Shown: positions 43,875 through 53,562 of the stretch, piece after piece
Position numbering within the stretch: position 1 is the stretch's first letter
How the letters are laid out: every line of letters starts with the position of its first letter
DNA from: Brevibacterium sp. RIT 803
GTDB taxonomy: Bacteria; Actinomycetota; Actinomycetes; Actinomycetales; Brevibacteriaceae
Length of the DNA stretch: 64,000 nt
Reading direction: 5' to 3'
Assembly: GCF_016892625.1 (NCBI RefSeq)
Contig: NZ_JAFEMW010000001.1
Coordinates: forward strand, 558,001 to 622,000
Program-made: the position numbers and the translations under genes
The notes under the pieces: generated by a model
Seen by the model: the letters and a program-made list of their open reading frames with translations, nothing else
Told to the model about the DNA's origin: nothing
Database searches by the model: none

Positions 43875-45350
43875 TCAGTCAACACTCTCGTTGTGTCTGC
43901 CTGCGGTCAGCGGCTCGGTGTGGTCGATGAGCTGGTAGGGGCGGCGACCCTCGCCCCGGACGAACGCGAAGTAGCACAGCCACAGCGCCCCGACCCAGAG
44001 AAGACCTACCCACAGTGCCGGACGGGAATCGGGCACGATTCCGACCATGACGATCACGAAGAGGATGAATGCCACCGTGACCCAGGACCCCACGGGCCAC
44101 AGCGGCATCGGGAACTCACTGCGCAGTCGGTTCTCCTGGACCAGCACCCGTTTCATCCGAAGATGAGCCGCGAGGATGACCAGCCACACCAATACTGTCG
44201 CAAATGTCGCCAATGCGCCGAGCAGGAACAGGGCCTGGTCGGGGTAGAGGTAGTTGAGGAGCACCCCGACGAGCAGGGCCACGATCATCGTGATCACTGT
44301 CATCACCGGCACTCCGTTGCGGGTGGTGTGGGCGAAGGAACGCGGTGCCTGCCCCTGTTGTGCCAGACCGTGGAGCATCCGACCGGCACCGAAGATATCG
44401 GCATTGATGGCCGAGAGCGCCGCCGTGATGAGCACAACCTGGAGGATGGCGGCTGCCGCGTTGAAGCCGACGGAGTCGAAGATCGCGACGAAGGGGCTGA
44501 TCTCCGAGGTGATCTGGTTCCAGGGCAGGATGCACATGATCACGCCGAGGGTGAGCACGTAGAAGAGCAGGATGCGCACCGGCACCGAGTTGATGGCCGC
44601 CGGCAGCACCTTCTTCGGGTTCTGCGCCTCGCCGGCGGTGACTCCGATGATCTCGATGCCGCCGAAGGCGAACATCACGATCGTGAATGATGAGAGGAGA
44701 CCCCAGAGCCCGTGCGGGAACATCCCCCCGTGGTCGAACAGTGCACGCGGACCCATCTGATTGTGGTCGGCAATGCCGAAGCCGAAGATGATGATGGCCA
44801 CGCCGGCGCCGATGAGGGCGATGATCGCGACGATTTTGATGAGCGCGAACCAAAACTCCAGCTCACCGAAGACCTTGACGCCGATCATGTTGATCGCGGC
44901 GATGAAGGCCACGACGGCCAGCACCCAGGTCCAGCGCGGAACTCCAGGGAACCAGAAGCCCATGTACACGCCGATGGCGGTGGCGTCGAAGACGGCGACA
45001 AGGATCATCTCGAAGACGAAGGTCCAGCCGACGAGAAAACCGGCGAACGGGTGGAGATAGTGCGATGCGAACTGGCCGAAGGATCCCGAGACGGGGTGGC
45101 GGACCAGCATTTCGCCCAGCGCACGCATCACCATGAAGACGGCGGCACCGCCGATGATGTAGGCCACCAGCACGGACGGACCTGCCGCCTGGATCGACTC
45201 CGAGGACCCCATGAACAGCCCCGTGCCGATGGCCGAACCCAAAGCCATGAAGCGGATGTGCCGGGCGGTCAGTCCCCTGCGCAGACCCACGTTCTCTGCG
45301 TGATGGTCAGGGGTGATCGGTTCTTTGCGCCCACCGTCAGCCGAAGACAC
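43875..45350 (-). CDS. amino-acid permease (APC superfamily)
   Basis: A 491-aa, twelve-helix permease. GLTARHIRFMALGSAIGTGLF and SGSFGQFASHYLHPFAGFLVGW are typical of the AAT (GabP/ProY/AnsP) group. It starts at GTG 45350, with AGGA 5 nt upstream. It probably imports an amino acid with protons; the specific substrate cannot be read. Confidence 0.92.
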   Translation of the reverse strand: MSSADGGRKEPITPDHHAENVGLRRGLTARHIRFMALGSAIGTGLFMGSSESIQAAGPSVLVAYIIGGAAVFMVMRALGEMLVRHPVSGSFGQFASHYLHPFAGFLVGWTFVFEMILVAVFDATAIGVYMGFWFPGVPRWTWVLAVVAFIAAINMIGVKVFGELEFWFALIKIVAIIALIGAGVAIIIFGFGIADHNQMGPRALFDHGGMFPHGLWGLLSSFTIVMFAFGGIEIIGVTAGEAQNPKKVLPAAINSVPVRILLFYVLTLGVIMCILPWNQITSEISPFVAIFDSVGFNAAAAILQVVLITAALSAINADIFGAGRMLHGLAQQGQAPRSFAHTTRNGVPVMTVITMIVALLVGVLLNYLYPDQALFLLGALATFATVLVWLVILAAHLRMKRVLVQENRLRSEFPMPLWPVGSWVTVAFILFVIVMVGIVPDSRPALWVGLLWVGALWLCYFAFVRGEGRRPYQLIDHTEPLTAGRHNESVD

Positions 45351-45394
45351 AGTTGTCCTGCTTTCTCTCAGATTCTCCAGGCTGCAAACTCGGC

Positions 45395-46396
45395 TCAGTG
45401 AGTATCGGCAGGAGGTCCCGTGAGTGTTTCGTAACGGTAGAGTTCGCTCGCCTGGCCGGCTTCGACGAGTCGGTCGGCCAATGCGGAGACCACCGGCATA
45501 CCGCTCGTGACTTCGAGGACGACGTCGGCATCGACGGAGAGCCGGGCAAGGAGAAGTTCGGCGTCGGCGACCGCTGCTGTGAACAGGTCGCTCGTGGTGT
45601 CGGCGGCGTTTTCGCGGGCTTCGAACATCGACCCGATGATGAGTTCGGTGGGAGGCTCCTCGTCATCGCCTGGTGCTGGCAAAGCGTCCGTGATCTCGAC
45701 GCCAGTCTGGTCGGCTTCGCGAGCGTAGGAGACGGCGAAGGCGCTGAGTCCGGAGTCTTCGGACGAGCCGGCTTCACCGCCCAGCAGAGCGGCACCATGG
45801 GCACCAGCGGCTTCGGAGAGGAACGCGTTGTTGACCTGACCGATCGTCAGCGGACCGACAGCGTCGTCCTTATTCACGGCGGTGTACCAAGCGAGGAAGG
45901 CCTTCGTGAGCTTGACCGATCCGGTGGCCACGATCTCGAGGTCCTCGGCACGTCCACCACCGCTGGGCGGCAGTGCACCGGCGGCGACCTTGATCACCCG
46001 TGTCGTCGTCAGCGGTGCGAAGCCGAGGGCCTGTGCGAAGCCGGCGCCTGGGCTGCCAGCCTGGACACGCGTGCGCAGGTCAAGTCCCTCCAGGGCAGTC
46101 CCGGCGGTCTCAGCACACACTGCTTCGAAGAGTTCTCGTCCCTGACCGTGGCCTTGTTCCTCGCTCGCGACCTCGACGTGGACCCACGCCCGGTAGGGGT
46201 GGAGTGGCGACTGCGCGATCGCGGCAGCACCGACGGGCACCTCGGGCACCACCTCGGCGATGACAGATCGCAGCAGGGGTGAATCCGAGGAGGGGCGGAA
46301 CAGGGACCTGGCCATATGAGCGGCCGGCGTAGCGGCGTCGGCGAACACCTCGTTCAACCGCAGGTCGTCACCATCGGTCAGGTCTCTGATCGGCAT
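45395..46396 (-). CDS. GNAT-family N-acetyltransferase-like protein
   Basis: A 333-aa protein. VHVEVASEEQGHGQGRELFEAV is the acetyl-CoA-binding region of a GNAT fold near residue 70-92; the second half is a degenerate GNAT-like copy. ATG 46396 has AGGAG 8 nt upstream; the longer frame to 46711 runs antisense to the PNP gene and is rejected. It is divergent from PNP (46 bp). Confidence 0.8.
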   Translation of the reverse strand: MPIRDLTDGDDLRLNEVFADAATPAAHMARSLFRPSSDSPLLRSVIAEVVPEVPVGAAAIAQSPLHPYRAWVHVEVASEEQGHGQGRELFEAVCAETAGTALEGLDLRTRVQAGSPGAGFAQALGFAPLTTTRVIKVAAGALPPSGGGRAEDLEIVATGSVKLTKAFLAWYTAVNKDDAVGPLTIGQVNNAFLSEAAGAHGAALLGGEAGSSEDSGLSAFAVSYAREADQTGVEITDALPAPGDDEEPPTELIIGSMFEARENAADTTSDLFTAAVADAELLLARLSVDADVVLEVTSGMPVVSALADRLVEAGQASELYRYETLTGPPADTH

Positions 46397-46442
46397 TGTG
46401 TGCGCTCCTTGAACGGGTCGAGAACTTGATAATCTTGGCGTC

Positions 46443-47252
46443 ATGACTGACTTAAGCGATCCTACCGCCGCCGCCCGCGCCGCGGCCACGACCATCAACG
46501 CCAAAGCCGGCATCGAGGCCCATGACATTGCTCTCGTTCTCGGTTCGGGATGGGGCGGCGCAGCGGAGCTCCTCGGCGAGACGATCAGCGAGATCTCGGC
46601 CGCGGACGTTCCCGGCTTCCACGCGCCCGCCGTTGAGGGCCACGGCGCCACCCTGCGCACAATCCGGATCGAAGCCAGCGGCAAGCACGCTCTCGTCCTC
46701 GGTTCCCGCACCCACTACTACGAAGGCAAGGGCGTGCGCGCCGTCGCCCACGGAGTCCGCACCGCCGCTGCCGCCGGCTGCGAAAACTTGGTGCTCACCA
46801 ACGGCTGCGGAGGGCTCAACCGCAATTGGGCGCCCGGCACACCGGTCCTCATCTCCGACCACCTCAACCTCACCGGCACCTCCCCCATCGAAGGTGCGAA
46901 CTTCGTCGACCTCACCGACCTGTACTCCCCACGCATGCGTGCCATCGCCAAGGAGATCGACCCCAGCCTCGACGAAGGCGTCTACGCACAGTTCCGCGGG
47001 CCCCACTACGAAACTCCCGCCGAGGTGCGCATGGCCGGAGTCCTCGGCGCGGACCTCGTTGGAATGTCCACCTCGTTGGAGGCCATCGCCGCACGTCAAG
47101 CCGGTCTTGAACTCATGGGCATCTCTCTGGTGACGAACCTGGCAGCCGGCATCCAGGAGACCCCGCTCTCCCATGCCGAGGTCATCGAGGCCGGCGTCGC
47201 CGCCGCCCCACGGATCTCGCGGCTGCTCGCCGACATCGTCTCGAAGCTCTGA
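46443..47252 (+). CDS. purine-nucleoside phosphorylase
   Basis: A 269-aa trimeric-type PNP. The phosphate-binding LGSGWGG is near 31 and GSRTHYYEG near 90; LTNGCGGLN, RGPHYETPAE and GADLVGMSTSLEA complete the active site. It splits (deoxy)inosine or guanosine into base and (deoxy)ribose-1-phosphate. The following mutase, 105 bp downstream on the same strand, would act on that product. Confidence 0.95.
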   Translation: MTDLSDPTAAARAAATTINAKAGIEAHDIALVLGSGWGGAAELLGETISEISAADVPGFHAPAVEGHGATLRTIRIEASGKHALVLGSRTHYYEGKGVRAVAHGVRTAAAAGCENLVLTNGCGGLNRNWAPGTPVLISDHLNLTGTSPIEGANFVDLTDLYSPRMRAIAKEIDPSLDEGVYAQFRGPHYETPAEVRMAGVLGADLVGMSTSLEAIAARQAGLELMGISLVTNLAAGIQETPLSHAEVIEAGVAAAPRISRLLADIVSKL

Positions 47253-47357
47253 GCGACGTCTGCTGCGCTGAGCGAACCGACCAGCACTCCCCCGACCTGA
47301 CAGCACACCTGTCTCCACCCGCATTCCCCTCACCGACCGCACTGGACTAGGACAGAC

Positions 47358-49244
47358 ATGACTGAAGTAGCCGATCACTTCACCAACGGCTTCGACGCCG
47401 ACATCGTCGAGGCGTGGATTGCTGATGACCCCGATGAGAAGACAGCGAACACGTTGAAAAGCATCCTTGGTGCGGCGAAGGCCGGTGATGCGGCGGCGAT
47501 AGCCGACCTCGAGGATCGTTTCGCAGGACCCTTGGCCTTCGGTACCGCAGGCCTGCGTGGAGAGATCGCGGCCGGACCCAACCGAATGAATCGTGCTGTC
47601 GTCATCCGAGCCGCAGCAGGTCTCTCCCGTTTCCTCCTGAATACGGTGGGCGAGGGTTTCACTGTCGTCATCGGATGCGATGCCCGCTACATGTCCTCAG
47701 ACTTCGCGACCGACACAGCCGCCGTCGTCACGGCCGCCGGCGGTACCGCCATCCAGCTGCCCGATCAGCTGCCGACACCGTTGCTGGCGTTCGCGCTGTC
47801 TCATCTGCAGGCCGACGCCGGAGTCATGGTCACTGCCAGTCACAACCCGCCCGCGGACAACGGCTACAAGGTCTACCTCGGTCAGCGTCCGCTGCAGGCC
47901 ATCGAGTCCGACCCTTCCGCCGCTGAGGCTGGTGCCGGTGCTCAGATCGTCAGTCCCGCCGATGCTCTCATCGCCGAGCAGATCTCGGCGGTCGAATCTG
48001 TGGCCTCGGTGCCTCGTGCCGGATCCGGGTGGGAACATCTCGATGAGACGATCGTCGAGACCTACCTGGCTCGCATCGGTTCCCTGGATGTGCGCTCGAG
48101 TGCTGATCTGACCATCGTGCACACCTCACTGCACGGTGTCGGAGCAACAGTTGCCGAGGCGGCCCTGGCCCGCACCGGGTTCACGAACGTACATCCTGTT
48201 CCCTCTCAACAGGCACCCGACCCAGACTTCCCGACGGTCACGTTCCCGAACCCCGAAGAGGCTGGAGCCCTCGATGAGTCGTATGCCTTGGCCAGAGAGG
48301 TCGGCGCAGAGCTCATCATCGCCAACGACCCCGATGCCGACAGGTTCTCGGCTGCCATCCCGGATGCCTCACTGGCAGCAGGTTACCGCCAGCTCTCCGG
48401 CGACGAGGTTGGCCTCCTCCTCGGCGAGGACATCGCGACCCGCCTGACCCAGGGCACTCATCATTCGAAGCAGGCGGCGTCCTCGCACTCTGTCACGACC
48501 GAGGACGAAGAGGTCGCTGCAGACTCTGCCGGCACCGCGTCACCGGTGTTCGCCAACTCGATCGTCTCGTCTCGAGGACTCGCCGCAGCTGCCCGCAGCC
48601 ACGGTTTCACCGCAACGAACACCCTCACGGGATTCAAGTGGATCTCTCGTGTCCCCGGCCTGGTCTTCGGCTATGAGGAGGCCCTGGGCTACTGCGTCGA
48701 CCCAACCGCAGTCAGGGACAAGGACGGAATCTCTGCTGCCGTGACCTTTGCGGCCCTGGCCTCGCGCCTCAAAGAGGCAGGTTCGAGCATCGATGCCGAA
48801 CTCGATCGGATCCGCAGCCGCGACGGATACTTCGCCACGGCTCCACTGAGCTTCCGCCTCGACGACGTCACCCTCATCGCAGGAGCCATGTCGAAGCTGC
48901 GGGATAACCCGCCGGCGACGTTGGCCGGCTCCCGCGTCACCCAGGTTCATGATCTGTCGCAGGGTGATGACGGTCTGCCTCCCACCGATGGCATTCTGCT
49001 GCTCTCCGAGGCGAACTCACGCGTCATCGTCCGTCCTTCGGGTACCGAACCGAAGCTCAAATGCTATCTCGAGGTCGTCGCCGATCCTGAAGGACTCGCA
49101 GCCGCTGCCGCCGCCGATCAGCGCGCGGTCGCTGCGGCAGGCCTGAGGGTCACAACCGCCTCGGCGAGTGCGGCACTCCAGCCAGCGCTCAAGGAGCGGC
49201 TGACAAGCATCAGCACCGAACTCAAGACCTTCTTCGGGCTCTGA
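47358..49244 (+). CDS. alpha-D-phosphohexomutase family enzyme, PGM2-like
   Basis: A 628-aa mutase. GTAGLRG (active-site entry), VTASHNP with the catalytic Ser near 159, the Mg loop NDPDADR near 322, GYEEALGY, and RPSGTEPKLK near the C-terminus are all present. A low-complexity insertion of about 30 residues (near 370-395) is unusual. The PGM2-type branch includes phosphopentomutases. With PNP adjacent and no deoB seen in this nucleoside locus, ribose-1-phosphate/ribose-5-phosphate exchange is a likely role. Confidence 0.92.
   Translation: MTEVADHFTNGFDADIVEAWIADDPDEKTANTLKSILGAAKAGDAAAIADLEDRFAGPLAFGTAGLRGEIAAGPNRMNRAVVIRAAAGLSRFLLNTVGEGFTVVIGCDARYMSSDFATDTAAVVTAAGGTAIQLPDQLPTPLLAFALSHLQADAGVMVTASHNPPADNGYKVYLGQRPLQAIESDPSAAEAGAGAQIVSPADALIAEQISAVESVASVPRAGSGWEHLDETIVETYLARIGSLDVRSSADLTIVHTSLHGVGATVAEAALARTGFTNVHPVPSQQAPDPDFPTVTFPNPEEAGALDESYALAREVGAELIIANDPDADRFSAAIPDASLAAGYRQLSGDEVGLLLGEDIATRLTQGTHHSKQAASSHSVTTEDEEVAADSAGTASPVFANSIVSSRGLAAAARSHGFTATNTLTGFKWISRVPGLVFGYEEALGYCVDPTAVRDKDGISAAVTFAALASRLKEAGSSIDAELDRIRSRDGYFATAPLSFRLDDVTLIAGAMSKLRDNPPATLAGSRVTQVHDLSQGDDGLPPTDGILLLSEANSRVIVRPSGTEPKLKCYLEVVADPEGLAAAAAADQRAVAAAGLRVTTASASAALQPALKERLTSISTELKTFFGL
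49207..49244 (+). repeat. 3' end of mutase gene, copy 1 of a direct repeat
   Basis: The last ~13 codons (SISTELKTFFGL, stop) recur almost identically at 49709-49747, flanking the gene at 49248-49706. Confidence 0.8.
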
Positions 49245-49247
49245 TCG

Positions 49248-49706
49248 TTGACTGGCCACGATATTCCGGCCGATCCGGAGATCGACAGTATCCTGGCAGA
49301 GCTCCTCGGCGGCCTGGGTGCGAAGTCAACGGTCTTCGGTGCGGGAGGCTACGGTGCCAAGTGGTCTGCCAAGCGGCTGAAGACGGAGACTGCCCAGGAG
49401 GTGATCGAGGTTGCGCCCGCTGAACAGCGTCGTATTCTCGCTGAATGGGCAGCTGGCACCTCCGGAGCAGCGGGGTCGTTCGACCGACTCGATTCGCGCG
49501 ACGATGCGGTGGTGACGCTTCGCGGCGTCGTCGGCTCAGGAGTCGGTTCATTGAACCCGGCCTATGTGATCATCATCGTCGACGTCCTGACTTCGACGAT
49601 CGGCATCGCCGCTCACGCCAAAGAAGGTCTGATCAAACAGCGAACAGCGCAGAAGGCCGTTGCCAAGGTGCGCTCGTCGCTCGAGTTGCAACGAGATCAG
49701 CGCTGA
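49248..49706 (+). CDS. hypothetical protein between direct repeats
   Basis: A 152-aa protein with a hydrophobic, Gly-rich middle (LNPAYVIIIVDVLTSTIGIAAHA) and a basic helical end. The TTG start is 3 nt after the mutase stop, so it is probably translationally coupled. The family is not recognised. Confidence 0.6.
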   Translation: MTGHDIPADPEIDSILAELLGGLGAKSTVFGAGGYGAKWSAKRLKTETAQEVIEVAPAEQRRILAEWAAGTSGAAGSFDRLDSRDDAVVTLRGVVGSGVGSLNPAYVIIIVDVLTSTIGIAAHAKEGLIKQRTAQKAVAKVRSSLELQRDQR

Positions 49707-49708
49707 TG

Positions 49709-49747
49709 TCGATCAGCACCGAGCTCAGGACCTTCTTCGGGCTCTGA
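49709..49747 (+). repeat. 3' end of mutase gene, copy 2 of a direct repeat
   Basis: Encodes SISTELRTFFGL and a stop in the frame +1 base relative to the preceding gene; only a few bases differ from copy 1 at 49207. It overlaps the 3' end of the minus-strand hydrolase gene. Confidence 0.8.
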
Positions 49748-50798
49748 GGATCTCGATGAACCGATCGGGTATCTCACCGTGCACATTGTGGCCCGACTCG
49801 ACCCGGATCAGGTCGATGTTCTCATTCAGTGAGGTGATTCGCTGAGCGTCGGCATCGTCGATGGCACCCTGCAGAATCCCGTCCGAACCGTACTCCCAGT
49901 CCGCATGGATCAGAGTCGTTGGTGCCGTGATCCTGCGCAGCGTGTCCTCATGATCGAAGCCTTCATCCCAGCTTCCGGTGAAGAAGGCGTCACCGAAGCG
50001 CGGGTCGTATGTCAGCAGCGATCGCTGCATGTCGTTCCAGCCTGAGGGCATGAAGAACATCGTGATCGGACGGTTCGGATGCTTCGCGTGCTGCCTCAGT
50101 CCGGAGCGGATGATTCGCTTTCGGCCCTCGCCGAAGAAGGTCCAGAGCCGTTGGTGGGCAAAACTGTAGGCAGTCCAATCTGACTCTTCGGACTCAAGGA
50201 AGTCATGGCAGGTCGTCGCCAGGTCGACCCAGTTCCACGTCTGCTTCGCTCGTGGCAGCACAGTGGTGAAGAGAGGGGGATCCTCCAACACCACGGCGCT
50301 GATGAGGTCGGGGCGATGACCCGCCAGCCATGCTGCCAGCTGGCCTCCCGAGGAATGTCCCGAGACCACGACGGGTTGGCCGATCACTGACTCAATGAAG
50401 CTGGCGAGATCATGTCCGATGGCCGCTGCAGAATACTTCTCCGGGGCTCGCGCGGAATCTCCATGCCCATGGACATCAACAGCGAAGACATTGAAATCCT
50501 CAACGAGAGCAGGCAGCACGGGGGCGTAGCTGCGCCAGTCGACTCCCTGACCGTGAATCAACAGCAGCGGCGGCCTGGAGTTCTTCGGCCCCGAGGCGTA
50601 GTTCAGTCGCGTCCCGTTGACATCAACAGAGTTCTCACGGAATCCTGCTGCCCGAGTCCGCCGTTGAGCCAGGACATGAGCTTTCAGGTTTCTGATCGCC
50701 CACACGCCGACGGTGGCTCCAGCGACGGCGAACACCCCGACGACAGCAGCCGCCCCGAATCTTGTTCTGCGTCTGACGACGCTGCTTGTCTGCATCAA
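49725..50798 (-). CDS. membrane-anchored alpha/beta hydrolase
   Basis: A 357-aa protein. One N-terminal membrane segment (about 14-34) is followed by an alpha/beta hydrolase domain with LLIHGQG, nucleophile GHSSGG near 145, ADWEYGSDG and the C-terminal GHNVHGEIP His. Substrate unknown. It lies 70 bp downstream of deoC on the same strand and may be the last gene of that unit. Confidence 0.88.
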   Translation of the reverse strand: MMQTSSVVRRRTRFGAAAVVGVFAVAGATVGVWAIRNLKAHVLAQRRTRAAGFRENSVDVNGTRLNYASGPKNSRPPLLLIHGQGVDWRSYAPVLPALVEDFNVFAVDVHGHGDSARAPEKYSAAAIGHDLASFIESVIGQPVVVSGHSSGGQLAAWLAGHRPDLISAVVLEDPPLFTTVLPRAKQTWNWVDLATTCHDFLESEESDWTAYSFAHQRLWTFFGEGRKRIIRSGLRQHAKHPNRPITMFFMPSGWNDMQRSLLTYDPRFGDAFFTGSWDEGFDHEDTLRRITAPTTLIHADWEYGSDGILQGAIDDADAQRITSLNENIDLIRVESGHNVHGEIPDRFIEILRARRRS

Positions 50799-50868
50799 CT
50801 CACCGCTTCGGCCTGAGGTGCTGTCGGAATCGTGGAGGCAGTGCTGGTGGGGCGTTCCCCTGCAAGTC

Positions 50869-51522
50869 TCAGTCGCGCAGCCCGTCGAGAATGCCCTTCG
50901 AACCCGACAGTCCGAGACGTGAGGCTCCTGCAGCGATCATCGCTTCTGCAGCGTCGACGGTGCGGATTCCGCCGGAGGCTTTGACGCCGAGGCGATCGCC
51001 CACGGTTTCGCGCATCAGTGAGACCGCGTGCGCGCTGGCTCCGCCTGCGGGGTGGAAGCCTGTGGAGGTCTTGACGAAGCCTGCCCCTGCAGCCTCGGCG
51101 CGGCGGCTGGCTTCGACGATCTGGTCGTCGCTGAGCGCTGCGGATTCGATGATGACCTTGACCAAGGCGCTGCCGCTGGCATCGACGACTCCGCGGATAT
51201 CGGCCTCCAGCGCGTCGAAGTCGCCAGCAATGGCCTGACCGATGTTGATGACCATATCGACTTCGTCGGCACCATCGGAGACGGCCTGGGCAGCCTCGGC
51301 GGCCTTGATCTCAGGCTTGACCTGGCCGCTGGGGAAACCGACGACCGTGGCGACGACCAAGTCGCCGGAATCGGAAACGGGAAGCATCGACGGGGACACG
51401 CAGATCGCGAGCACACCCAGTTCCTTCGCCTCCGTCACGAGTGCCTCCACATCCGCAGGGGTGGCTTCGGGCTTGAGCAGTGTGTGGTCGATGATCGCTG
51501 CGACTTCGGCTCTGCTGGTCAT
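50869..51522 (-). CDS. deoC: deoxyribose-phosphate aldolase
   Basis: A 217-aa class I aldolase. The Schiff-base Lys is in GFVKTSTGF near 155; [10 protein letters not shown] opens the barrel and KASGGIRT near 185 supplies the second Lys. It cleaves deoxyribose-5-phosphate to acetaldehyde and glyceraldehyde-3-phosphate. GGAGGA lies 5 nt before the ATG. It follows deoA by 84 bp. Confidence 0.96.
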   Translation of the reverse strand: MTSRAEVAAIIDHTLLKPEATPADVEALVTEAKELGVLAICVSPSMLPVSDSGDLVVATVVGFPSGQVKPEIKAAEAAQAVSDGADEVDMVINIGQAIAGDFDALEADIRGVVDASGSALVKVIIESAALSDDQIVEASRRAEAAGAGFVKTSTGFHPAGGASAHAVSLMRETVGDRLGVKASGGIRTVDAAEAMIAAGASRLGLSGSKGILDGLRD

Positions 51523-51606
51523 GGTTGTCCTCCAAGGTCGATGGTGCTGTGTGAGTGTGGGCTGCGTGAGTTGGTGTTGCGGTGAAGCACTGAGCGTGAC
51601 GGCGAC

Positions 51607-52896
51607 TCAGGTGATCTTCTCGAGCACAATCGACTCGGAGACCGCGCTGAGGTCGTCTCCGATCTCGACAGCACCCTCGAGGGATTCGATTGCTCGGGCG
51701 AAGCGTTCAGGAGTCGCCGTGTGCAGGGTCATCAGCGGCTGGCCTTCGGCAACGGTGTCGCCGGGTTTGGCATGGAGTTCGATGCCGGCCACGTCCTGGA
51801 CCGGGTCCTCCTTGCGTGCTCGTCCGGCACCGAGGCGCCAGGAGGCGACTCCCACGGACAGAGCATCGAGCCGACTGAGGACGCCGGAGGCGGGAGCAGT
51901 GATGACTTCGGTGTTCTCGGCGACGGGCAGCGCGGCTTCGGGGTCACCGTTCTGGGCACGGATCATCTTCTTCCACACGTCCATGGCCCGACCGTCACCC
52001 AAGGCCGCACGCACATCGATGTCGGTCTTGCCTGCCAGACGCAGTATCTCCTCGGCCAGCGCCACGGTCAGGTCAACGACGTCGGAGGGGCCGCCGCCGG
52101 CGAGGACTTCGACGGACTCGCGGACCTCGAGGGCGTTGCCGACCGTGAGCCCCAGCGGGGTGGACATGTCGGTCAGCAGCGCCGAAGTCCTGACCCCAGC
52201 CGAATGGCCGAGGTCGACCATGGTCCGCGCCAGCTTCTGGGCCTTGGGCAGGTCCTTCATGAAGGCCCCGGACCCCACCTTGACGTCGAGGACGAGACCT
52301 TGGGTGCCCTCCGCGATCTTCTTCGACATGATCGATGAGGCGATGAGCGGAATGCAATCGACCGTCGAGGTGGTGTCGCGCAGTGCATAGAGCTTCTTGT
52401 CCGCAGGAGCTAAGCCGGAGCCTGCGGCGCAGATGACCGCACCGAGGTCCTCGAGCTGGTCGAGGATGCCCTCATTGCTCATTCCCGCCTGCCAGCCCGG
52501 GATGGACTCGAGCTTGTCCAGTGTTCCGCCGGTATGGCCGAGGCCGCGACCCGAGAGCTGCGGGACGGCGACGTCGAAGACGGCGACGAGTGGGGCCAGA
52601 GGCAGGGTGATCTTGTCCCCGACTCCCCCTGTCGAATGCTTGTCCGAGGTCGGGCGTGACAGGGACGAGAAGTCCATCCGCTCACCCGAGGCGATCATCG
52701 CCTGCGTCCAATCCGCGATCTCGCGAGGGTCCATGTCGTTGATGAAGATCGCCATGGCCAGTGCGGCCATCTGCTCATCGGCGACGACACCGCGAGTGTA
52801 GGCATCGATCACCCATTCGATCTGTTCTCTGCTCAGGGTGCGGCCATCGCGCTTGGCGGCGATGACGTCGACGGCATCGAATGCCTCTACGCTCAC
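51607..52896 (-). CDS. deoA: thymidine phosphorylase
   Basis: A 429-aa pyrimidine-nucleoside phosphorylase. STGGVGDKITLPLAPLVA near 87 is the phosphate-binding loop, and GRGLGHTGGTLDKLESIPG near 115 is the family signature. It releases (deoxy)ribose-1-phosphate from thymidine, deoxyuridine and uridine. Starts at GTG. It lies between cdd and deoC in the salvage operon. Confidence 0.96.
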   Translation of the reverse strand: MSVEAFDAVDVIAAKRDGRTLSREQIEWVIDAYTRGVVADEQMAALAMAIFINDMDPREIADWTQAMIASGERMDFSSLSRPTSDKHSTGGVGDKITLPLAPLVAVFDVAVPQLSGRGLGHTGGTLDKLESIPGWQAGMSNEGILDQLEDLGAVICAAGSGLAPADKKLYALRDTTSTVDCIPLIASSIMSKKIAEGTQGLVLDVKVGSGAFMKDLPKAQKLARTMVDLGHSAGVRTSALLTDMSTPLGLTVGNALEVRESVEVLAGGGPSDVVDLTVALAEEILRLAGKTDIDVRAALGDGRAMDVWKKMIRAQNGDPEAALPVAENTEVITAPASGVLSRLDALSVGVASWRLGAGRARKEDPVQDVAGIELHAKPGDTVAEGQPLMTLHTATPERFARAIESLEGAVEIGDDLSAVSESIVLEKIT

Positions 52897-52955
52897 AGTG
52901 TCAGTCCTTCATTCTCGGGGTGGTGCAGTTCGCAGCATGCGGTCGTGCTCGGGAG

Positions 52956-53032
52956 GTGACCGCTGTGGCGGTCACAGGTGGTCACCATTGATCGCCGAGG
53001 TGGCGCTGGGATCGCAGAGCCACCTCGGCGAT
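52956..53032 (-). terminator. two adjacent hairpins between cdd and deoA
   Basis: GTGACCGC/GCGGTCAC (52956-52975, loop 4) and ATCGCCGAGGTGGC with its exact complement (52991-53032, 14-bp stem, loop 14) fill the 143-bp gap. Neither has a U-tract. They could attenuate read-through or mark an mRNA processing site. Confidence 0.55.
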
Positions 53033-53039
53033 ATCGGGG

Positions 53040-53534
53040 TCAGTGCTTGGCGGAGCCTGCGCCCGGCGCTTCGGCACTCAGATGATCTGGTCCGAAGGCA
53101 TCGGGCAGCACCACTGACATGGGAGCCCTGCCGCTGGGCATGTTGAGCATCATCTCGCTGCCGCCGTGTTCGAACAGGAGCTGCCGGCAGCGTCCACACG
53201 GGGCCAGGGTCGCTCCCGCACCATCGACGCAGTCGAATGCCACGATCCGGCCTCCGCCGGACATAAACAGATCGGAGACGAGTGAGCACTCCGCACACAG
53301 CGTCACCCCGAACGAGGCATTCTCAATATTCGCGCCGCTGACGATTCGTCCGTCATCGACGAGTGCGGCCGCGCCCACGGGATAGGACGAATACGGAACG
53401 TATGCGTAGCGCATCGCCCTCATCGCCTCATCTCGCAGCAGCGACCAGGTGTCCTCGCTCAGATCGTCGACCGAAACGGGGGTGGGTTCCACGCTCCACA
53501 CGTGTTCAGAGGCTTCGACATCTGCAGAAGTCAT
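53040..53534 (-). CDS. cdd: cytidine deaminase
   Basis: A 164-aa enzyme. Zinc ligands are in CAEC near 80 and PCGRC near 112; YVPYSSYPVGAAAL starts the core. It deaminates (deoxy)cytidine to (deoxy)uridine. It is about 30 residues longer than usual because of a polar N-terminal extension, and also has a short C-terminal tail. It lies 29 bp after the second permease gene. Confidence 0.95.
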   Translation of the reverse strand: MTSADVEASEHVWSVEPTPVSVDDLSEDTWSLLRDEAMRAMRYAYVPYSSYPVGAAALVDDGRIVSGANIENASFGVTLCAECSLVSDLFMSGGGRIVAFDCVDGAGATLAPCGRCRQLLFEHGGSEMMLNMPSGRAPMSVVLPDAFGPDHLSAEAPGAGSAKH

Positions 53535-53562
53535 AGGGGATACCTCTCTCTTCAGGGTTGAA

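Noticed and set aside
44712-45401. Long plus-strand frames across the amino-acid permease
   Set aside because: Antisense shadows of a clear twelve-helix permease; His/Asp/Glu-rich without domain logic.
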